Assembly (NCBI GenBank): GCA_963767565.1
Contig: CAVYEG010000023.1
Coordinates: 1 to 64,000 of the forward strand
DNA: 64,000 nucleotides
Reading direction: 5' to 3'
DNA from: Palsa-504 sp963767565
GTDB taxonomy: Bacteria > Actinomycetota > Actinomycetes > Streptosporangiales > Streptosporangiaceae
Positions within the stretch are counted from its first letter, which is position 1, and each line of letters opens with the position of its first letter. The notes beneath the pieces were generated by a model. It was not told where the DNA came from and made no database searches. It was given only the letters and a program-made list of their open reading frames with translations. Shown piece after piece: positions 59,713-64,000 of this stretch. A program made the translations under genes and the position numbers.

Positions 59713-60285
59713 TTATCCTGCCTCGGGCGCGACACCGGTGACTTGCGTGTGGGCGTGGCACACCTCGGTCAGGGCATCAAGTTGACGGGCCCGGACGGCT
59801 GGCTGTGCCGGGTAGGCGCACAGCAAGGAGAACGGGTACTGGCCGCCCAGTTCATTCCACAGCGCCTCGAGCTCGACGGCGGCATCGATCAGGCCGGCAT
59901 CCCAGAGCAGCGACACCATCTCGCCGAAGACACGGACCGGCTGCCCGGCCTGGGCCGCCTGCCGGAGCAGGGGGCTGATTACCCGCCAGAAACCAGCGGG
60001 ATCGGGCCAGCCGGCACCCATGAAGCCGTGCATCGTCTCGATCGCGTCGGGCGCCAGGTAGGCGCCGCGGGCACGAGCTGCGGCCACATCGACGCCAGTG
60101 TCGGCCAGGTGTGCCTCGAAGGACCGGCGGTGCTCTGGCGTGGCGACCACGATGGCCGCGCCGCCGTCTTGGATAGCGGGCAGCAGGTACTCGCTCACCC
60201 GGTCAGTAAGCTCGTCCTCGTCGCGGTAAAACAGGACGGCATGCTCGCGGCGCCCGACATCGAGGACCTCGGTCTCGGTAGCCAC
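59713..60285 (-). CDS. MEDS-domain (DcmR-like sensory) protein
   Basis: About 190 residues from GTG 60285, with AGGAG 7 nt upstream. REHAVLFYRDEDELTDRVSE YLLPAIQDGGAAIVVATPEH and TGVDVAAARARGAYLAPDAI follow the MEDS domain, as does FGEMVSLLWDAGLIDAAVEL EALWNEL. MEDS domains bind small molecules or serve in two-component signalling, often fused to or beside histidine kinases; here it stands alone, divergent from a response regulator at 60406. The two may form a signalling pair. Confidence 0.87.
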   Translation of the reverse strand: MATETEVLDVGRREHAVLFYRDEDELTDRVSEYLLPAIQDGGAAIVVATPEHRRSFEAHLADTGVDVAAARARGAYLAPDAIETMHGFMGAGWPDPAGFWRVISPLLRQAAQAGQPVRVFGEMVSLLWDAGLIDAAVELEALWNELGGQYPFSLLCAYPAQPAVRARQLDALTEVCHAHTQVTGVAPEAG

Positions 60286-60405
60286 GGCATCTCCTGTCCA
60301 AACGCGGTCACAAAACAGTCCACATCGTACGCGACCAGCTGCGATGGTCAGCGGACAGACCGTACGGTCTTCCTGCACCCTTTATCCAGGCTCGGAGGTG
60401 GGCAG

Positions 60406-60867
60406 ATGCCTGAGGCGAGCTACTCCCGCGATCCTGCCGGGCGCCAAGTCCTCGATGTGCTGCTGATCGAGGACGACCCAGGGGACGCGCTGATCACGAC
60501 CGAAGCGTTCGAGCTGTCCCCGGTACACAGCACGCTGCACGTAGTGGGCGATGGCGAGCAGGCGATGCGCTTCCTTCGCCGGACCGGAGAGTTCACCGGC
60601 GCGCCCAGGCCCGCCCTGATCCTGCTAGATCTCAACATGCCGCGCCGTAACGGCCTGGAGGTGCTGGCTGACCTGAAGACCGCCCCTGACCTGCTGACCA
60701 TTCCCGTGATCATATTCACCACCTCGCAGGCGGAGACGGACATCACGGCCAGCTACCAGTTGCACGCCAACGCCTACATCACCAAGCCGGTGAGCCTCGA
60801 TCTTTTCACTGAGGCGATCCGGCAGGTCAATGACTTCTTCCTCACTCTCGTGCAGCTTCCCAGCTGA
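60406..60867 (+). CDS. Single-domain response regulator (Rcp1-like)
   Basis: A 153-residue receiver domain from ATG 60406 (GGAGGTGGGCAG upstream). VLLIEDDPGDALITTEAFEL holds the acidic pocket, LILLDLNMPRRNGLEVLADL the phospho-acceptor aspartate, IIFTTSQAETDITASYQLHA the T/S switch and NAYITKPVSLDLFTEAIRQV the conserved lysine. The extended loop before DLNMP matches Rcp1-type regulators that work with phytochrome-like kinases. There is no output domain. No kinase is adjacent. Divergent from the MEDS gene. Confidence 0.93.
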   Translation: MPEASYSRDPAGRQVLDVLLIEDDPGDALITTEAFELSPVHSTLHVVGDGEQAMRFLRRTGEFTGAPRPALILLDLNMPRRNGLEVLADLKTAPDLLTIPVIIFTTSQAETDITASYQLHANAYITKPVSLDLFTEAIRQVNDFFLTLVQLPS

Positions 60868-61065
60868 GGATTGAAAGCGCCGCCGGCCGCATGCCGGGCC
60901 TCCACGATTGCCGTTTGGGACGCTCTGCGAGGCTAGGACGGCCATCTGCCCATGACGGACATCTCAGCCTGCTGGGCGACGCCAGCGGTCGATAAGAGCG
61001 CGTTCGGACAGGTCCGCCAGGCATGGCCAGCCCTTCGACTCGGTCTGCCCGCTGCCGGTCGCCGG

Positions 61066-62004
61066 TCAGCTAGTCGCGGCCTGTCCGGTGGGGTCCATGG
61101 GGGGCGCGGGGTGTCGTAGCTGCTGGCCGGCCTGCTCTTCGAGCAGCGCGACGCCCAGCAGTTCTCCGTCCGCCGGACCGTAGCGCCGGACCGCTCGCCG
61201 GTAGACATCGGCGACCGTCTCGGACAGCTGGAACGGGACCCCGAGGGCGCGGGCTAGTTCGGTGACGGTCTGGAGTTCTTCGTAGCAGCGGTCCAGGCCG
61301 AAGCTGCGCATGAAGTCGCCGGCGAACAGTGCGTCCAGGTCATGGCGGATGAACCGGGAGCCGGCCGCGCTTCGAGCCAGCGTCTCGCGCACGACGCCCA
61401 GATCCAGTCCCGCCGCCCGGCCGAGCAAGAGCGCCTCCGCGGTGGCGACCGCCTGTCCGAACCACAGCAGGTTAACAAGCAGCTTGACGGTATATCCGGC
61501 CCCGTACCCGCCGACATGAACGACCCGGCCGGGGCCGCCCAGGATCTCGAGCAGGTCTCGCTGCCGCGCGAAGACCTCAGCGTTTCCTCCGACCAGAACC
61601 TGCAAGGTTCCCTGCGCGGCGTCGGCGGCGCTCCCGCCGACTGGTGCTTCCAGTACGTGCACGCCACGCGCGAGCAACGTTTGCTGGATCCCGGTCATGG
61701 CGGCCGGTGAATTGCTGGTCATGTCGATCCAGGTCGTGCCGGGCCGAAGTACGTCTAGTACGCCACCTGGGCCGAGCATCAGTTTCCGGACCTCGCCGGG
61801 GCCCGGCAGCACGGTGATCAGGACATCTGATTCCGCGGCAAGCCGTGCTGCCGGGGCGACCCACTGTGCTCCGCACCGGGCGGCCGCCTCCGCCGCCTCG
61901 GGACGCTGATCGCCCGCCCGGACCCGGTAGCCGGCCCGGACCAAGTTCGCGCAGATGGGAACACCCATCCGGCCCAGTCCTATCAGCCCGACCACGGGTA
62001 TCAC
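61066..62004 (-). CDS. NAD(P)-dependent 3-hydroxyisobutyrate-dehydrogenase-like enzyme
   Basis: A 312-residue beta-hydroxyacid dehydrogenase. GLIGLGRMGVPICANLVRAG is the Rossmann motif with G-x-G-x-x-G; MTSNSPAAMTGIQQTLLARG VHVLEAPVGGS carries the substrate-binding APVGGS; GAGYTVKLLVNLLWFGQAVA has the catalytic lysine in the position N-x-x-K of the family (here V-K-L-L-V-N). The C-terminal helical domain (YYEELQTVTELARALGVPFQ-like) completes the fold. Oxidises a beta-hydroxy acid; substrate unknown. Confidence 0.92.
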   Translation of the reverse strand: MIPVVGLIGLGRMGVPICANLVRAGYRVRAGDQRPEAAEAAARCGAQWVAPAARLAAESDVLITVLPGPGEVRKLMLGPGGVLDVLRPGTTWIDMTSNSPAAMTGIQQTLLARGVHVLEAPVGGSAADAAQGTLQVLVGGNAEVFARQRDLLEILGGPGRVVHVGGYGAGYTVKLLVNLLWFGQAVATAEALLLGRAAGLDLGVVRETLARSAAGSRFIRHDLDALFAGDFMRSFGLDRCYEELQTVTELARALGVPFQLSETVADVYRRAVRRYGPADGELLGVALLEEQAGQQLRHPAPPMDPTGQAATS

Positions 62005-62103
62005 CGGCGGCCCTGCTCAGGGCAGGAAATCAGCTGCATGGCGCACCCAGCTTCCCGCGGCCGGCCCGGTTAAACCGCCATCTCGCCATCCCAGGGGTAC
62101 GGC

Positions 62104-62138
62104 GTCCCGGCCCGCTCCTGAAAGCTGCGGGCCGGGAC
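62104..62138 (-). terminator. Hairpin terminator
   Basis: GTCCCGGCCCGC (62104-62115) pairs perfectly with GCGGGCCGGGAC (62127-62138), loop 11 nt, 12 bp beyond the stop of the minus-strand gene at 62151. Confidence 0.7.
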
Positions 62139-62150
62139 CAGCCGGACATC

Positions 62151-62555
62151 TCAGCTCGTTTGGTCCGCCGGGGAATCCTCGGTAACTGTCCCCTGCGGAT
62201 CGACGCCGGTAAAGGAGCGCGACGTGGATCCGCCGGCCGGCCGCTGGGACTGGCCCTGCGGCGGAAGGTCGTACCGGCCGGGCTCCTTGCCCTCGTCCTT
62301 GACGACGTCCTCACCGCGCTGGGTGATGCTCTCGCCCACATGGCCGCCGGTCATATCCGGGCCCTGTATTGCCGCGCCGGTGGCGGCCTCCTGAGTGTCG
62401 TTGGCCTCCCATTCCTTCTGGCTCGCCTCGGTGACCCGCTCCTTGGCCTCACCTGTGCCCGGAGCGTCCGGAGCCCAGCCATGAGTGTTCTCATCCACCG
62501 TGCCCGGCACGTAATCCTCGTACCTCTCGCTTCCCGGCTGCTGCTTGTCAGCCAT
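62151..62555 (-). CDS. Hydrophilic, probably disordered protein
   Basis: About 134 residues from ATG 62555 (GGAGGGATG upstream). Composition is dominated by G, E, D, T, Q and K with almost no hydrophobic cluster: QQPGSERYEDYVPGTVDENT, EASQKEWEANDTQEAATGAA and DVVKDEGKEPGRYDLPPQGQ. Such hydrophilins are often induced by drying or osmotic stress. No domain recognised. A clear terminator follows. Confidence 0.7.
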   Translation of the reverse strand: MADKQQPGSERYEDYVPGTVDENTHGWAPDAPGTGEAKERVTEASQKEWEANDTQEAATGAAIQGPDMTGGHVGESITQRGEDVVKDEGKEPGRYDLPPQGQSQRPAGGSTSRSFTGVDPQGTVTEDSPADQTS

Positions 62556-62680
62556 GCGTGTCACATCCCTCCAGATGCACCCCACATATGCGCCGAGCCT
62601 TGCCGCCCGGACACAAGTGTCCGCGCCCCTCTGTCCCGCTGCGGCCCGGCTAAACGCCGGGCCAGCTCATGCCCGCGCAC

Positions 62681-62735
62681 CCGGCCAGCCAGGACGAGAT
62701 CAGGGTCCGGCGCCGCGTATCGTCGGAACGACACG
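62681..62735 (+). repeat. Dispersed repeat, copy 2
   Basis: Matches 19511-19567 at about nine of ten positions, ending in the identical 18-mer GCGTATCGTCGGAACGAC. Located just past the 3' end of the LLM oxidoreductase gene. Earlier flanks (62660-62680 against 19490-19510) show weaker similarity. Confidence 0.65.
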
Positions 62736-62739
62736 TCAT

Positions 62740-63729
62740 TCAGGATGACCCTGCGGTTTCCTTCACCGCGGTGATCAGCTCCGGCGCGGCTGCGAAGAAC
62801 CGGTCCTGTTCCGGCTCGGTGCCGCCGATCTGGACCAGGGCGAGGTCGGTGAAGCCGGCCTTGAAGAACGCCCCGGCCGCCCCGGCCACCGCGTCCACGG
62901 AATCGCCGCAGGGAATCGAGCCGGCCACGTCCTCGGGCCGGACGAAGCCGGTGGCGCCAGCGAAGGCCGCCGTGCCCGGAAGTTCCGCGTTGACCTTCCA
63001 GCCGCCGCCGAACCAGCGGAACTGCTCGTGCGCCCGCCGGATGCACTCCTCCCGGTCCGGGCCCCAGCAGATCGGCATCTGGCCGACCTTGCGCGCGGGC
63101 CGCCCGGCGCCGGAGGCAGCGTCCCACCACCCGGCCAGGGAGCCGTCCGGCTCGACCCCGATCATCACCTCGGCCAGCGGCGCGAACAGCTCACACGACT
63201 GCCGCCCGGACACCGCGACGCCCAGCGGCACCGGACGGTCCGGCAGGTCCCAGATCCTGGCCGCGTCGACCCGGAAATGAGCACCCTCGAAGTTGACGTA
63301 CCCGCCGTCCAGCAGGGCCCGGATGATGCGTACCGCCTCGGCGAGCATCTCCTGGCGCCGGTCCGCATCCGGCCAGCCTGTCCCGATCACGTGCTCGTTG
63401 AGGCTCTCCCCGGCGCCCAGCCCAAGAGTGAACCGGTTGTCGCTCAGCAGCGCCAGGGTCGCCGCCTGCTGGGCCACCACGGCCGGGTGATACCGCATCG
63501 TCGGGCAGATGACGTAGGTCATCAGCTCCGCCCGCCCGGTCACCTGCGCCACCGCGCCCAGCGTCACCCAGGCGTTGGGCGCGTGACCCTGCTCATCCAG
63601 CCATGGGAAATAGTGATCACTGCTGACCAGCAGGTCGAAGCCGGCGTCTTCGGCTCGTGCCGCCCACCGCACCAGGTCCTTCGGGCCGGCCTGCTCCGTC
63701 ATCAGCGTGTAGCCCACCTTCGCCACCAC
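62740..63729 (-). CDS. F420-dependent LLM-class oxidoreductase
   Basis: A 329-residue luciferase-like monooxygenase fold protein. VGYTLMTEQAGPKDLVRWAA RAEDAGFDLLVSSDHYFPWL, LGAVAQVTGRAELMTYVICP, MRYHPAVVAQQAATLALLSD NRFTLGLGAGESLNEH and REECIRRAHEQFRWFGGGWK are typical of the group that includes F420-dependent glucose-6-phosphate dehydrogenase-like enzymes (TIGR03557-type). Likely uses coenzyme F420 for hydride transfer; substrate unknown. Its 3' end abuts the dispersed repeat at 62681-62735. Confidence 0.92.
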   Translation of the reverse strand: MVAKVGYTLMTEQAGPKDLVRWAARAEDAGFDLLVSSDHYFPWLDEQGHAPNAWVTLGAVAQVTGRAELMTYVICPTMRYHPAVVAQQAATLALLSDNRFTLGLGAGESLNEHVIGTGWPDADRRQEMLAEAVRIIRALLDGGYVNFEGAHFRVDAARIWDLPDRPVPLGVAVSGRQSCELFAPLAEVMIGVEPDGSLAGWWDAASGAGRPARKVGQMPICWGPDREECIRRAHEQFRWFGGGWKVNAELPGTAAFAGATGFVRPEDVAGSIPCGDSVDAVAGAAGAFFKAGFTDLALVQIGGTEPEQDRFFAAAPELITAVKETAGSS

Positions 63730-64000
63730 AGATCCTCCGTGTCGTCGCCTCTACCAGCAGCGACCAGTGCTGCCCCGCCCGCCGCGATTTAACCGGGCCG
63801 TCACGGTCCTGCATAGGCATTACCTTCTCGGCGATGTCAGAGCCGCAGCAGAGCCTGGCGCAGGCCAGTCTCGGACTGGCGGCGCCACGCCGGGCTCCTC
63901 CCGCTGCCGCCGGTCTTCTCGCCGCTGGCGCACGCCGTCGGCCACCGATGCTACGGCGGATCCAGGCCGCTGATCAGTCGTTGCCCTTAGCGGCGGTGTG
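63730..64000. other. Right end of the window, no gene recognised
   Basis: About 270 bp upstream of the LLM oxidoreductase; it should include its promoter. No convincing frame on either strand. Confidence 0.35.

Noticed and set aside
1..64000. CRISPR array, rRNA genes or a biosynthetic gene cluster
   Set aside because: No regularly spaced repeat array with unique spacers, no rRNA-like sequence and no PKS/NRPS or terpene core genes were seen.

Overview
The window is GC-rich DNA with GTG/TTG starts, many ATGA/GTGA gene overlaps, MalT/LuxR-type regulators, F420- and mycothiol-linked families and paralogous ECF sigma factors. This points to the chromosome of a soil-type actinomycete (Actinomycetota, Streptomyces/Streptosporangiales-like). 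Genus cannot be fixed from sequence alone. Many genes carry single-base frameshifts or are cut down to fragments, so the region is either a decaying accessory zone or has uncorrected indels in G/C runs.

Layout. (1) 1-6.36 kb: the end of an integrative, plasmid-like element: two small element-type ORFs, a long repeat-rich non-coding stretch, a broken XRE/TPR regulator, a broken PD-(D/E)XK-type protein, a VOC protein, a GntR-type repressor, a tyrosine integrase and an intact tRNA-Thr(GGT). A GntR-like palindrome occurs both in front of the repressor and in the left regulatory region. (2) 6.8-12 kb: a vapBC toxin-antitoxin pair with a perfect palindromic operator, an IS5-type transposase, a membrane protein and a decayed LuxR regulator. 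(3) 12.0-17.7 kb: an intact envelope-stress locus: PRC-barrel/DUF2382 protein, several Asp23/Gls24 proteins, DUF2273, DUF6286 and AmaP-like membrane proteins, an ECF sigma factor, and a zinc-type anti-sigma domain fused to an Asp23-like domain, followed by a mini J-domain protein. (4) 17.9-23.6 kb: TetR, ChaB, a decayed tyrosine recombinase, an intact IS256-family element and an HD-domain fragment. (5) 23.9-26.6 kb: an exported polysaccharide deacetylase coupled to a GH15-like enzyme.

(6) 27.3-37.9 kb: an ECF sigma/DinB pair, an MFS efflux pump, SDR, RibD-like reductase (frameshifted), NAD(P)-binding protein, a HEPN/degenerate-MNT pair, a TetR with an operator over its own start codon plus a cupin, and several remnants. 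(7) 38-39.5 kb: an AT-richer stretch with DnaA-box-like sequences and an unrecognised protein. (8) 40-55.8 kb: two copies of an ECF42 sigma/YciI (DGPF) module with DUF998 membrane proteins, RibD-type reductases, alpha/beta hydrolase, YdeI-like protein, a large LuxR/AAA regulator, SDR and MFS genes; two promoters share one motif. (9) 55.8-64 kb: remnants, quinone oxidoreductase, a MEDS-domain protein divergent from a response regulator, a 3-hydroxyisobutyrate-dehydrogenase-like enzyme, a disordered hydrophilic protein and an F420-type LLM oxidoreductase.

The best candidate for an under-described system is the envelope-stress locus at 12.2-17.5 kb, in which an ECF sigma factor appears to be controlled by an anti-sigma domain built into an Asp23-like protein. 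The second is the duplicated ECF42/DGPF module with its shared promoter motif.
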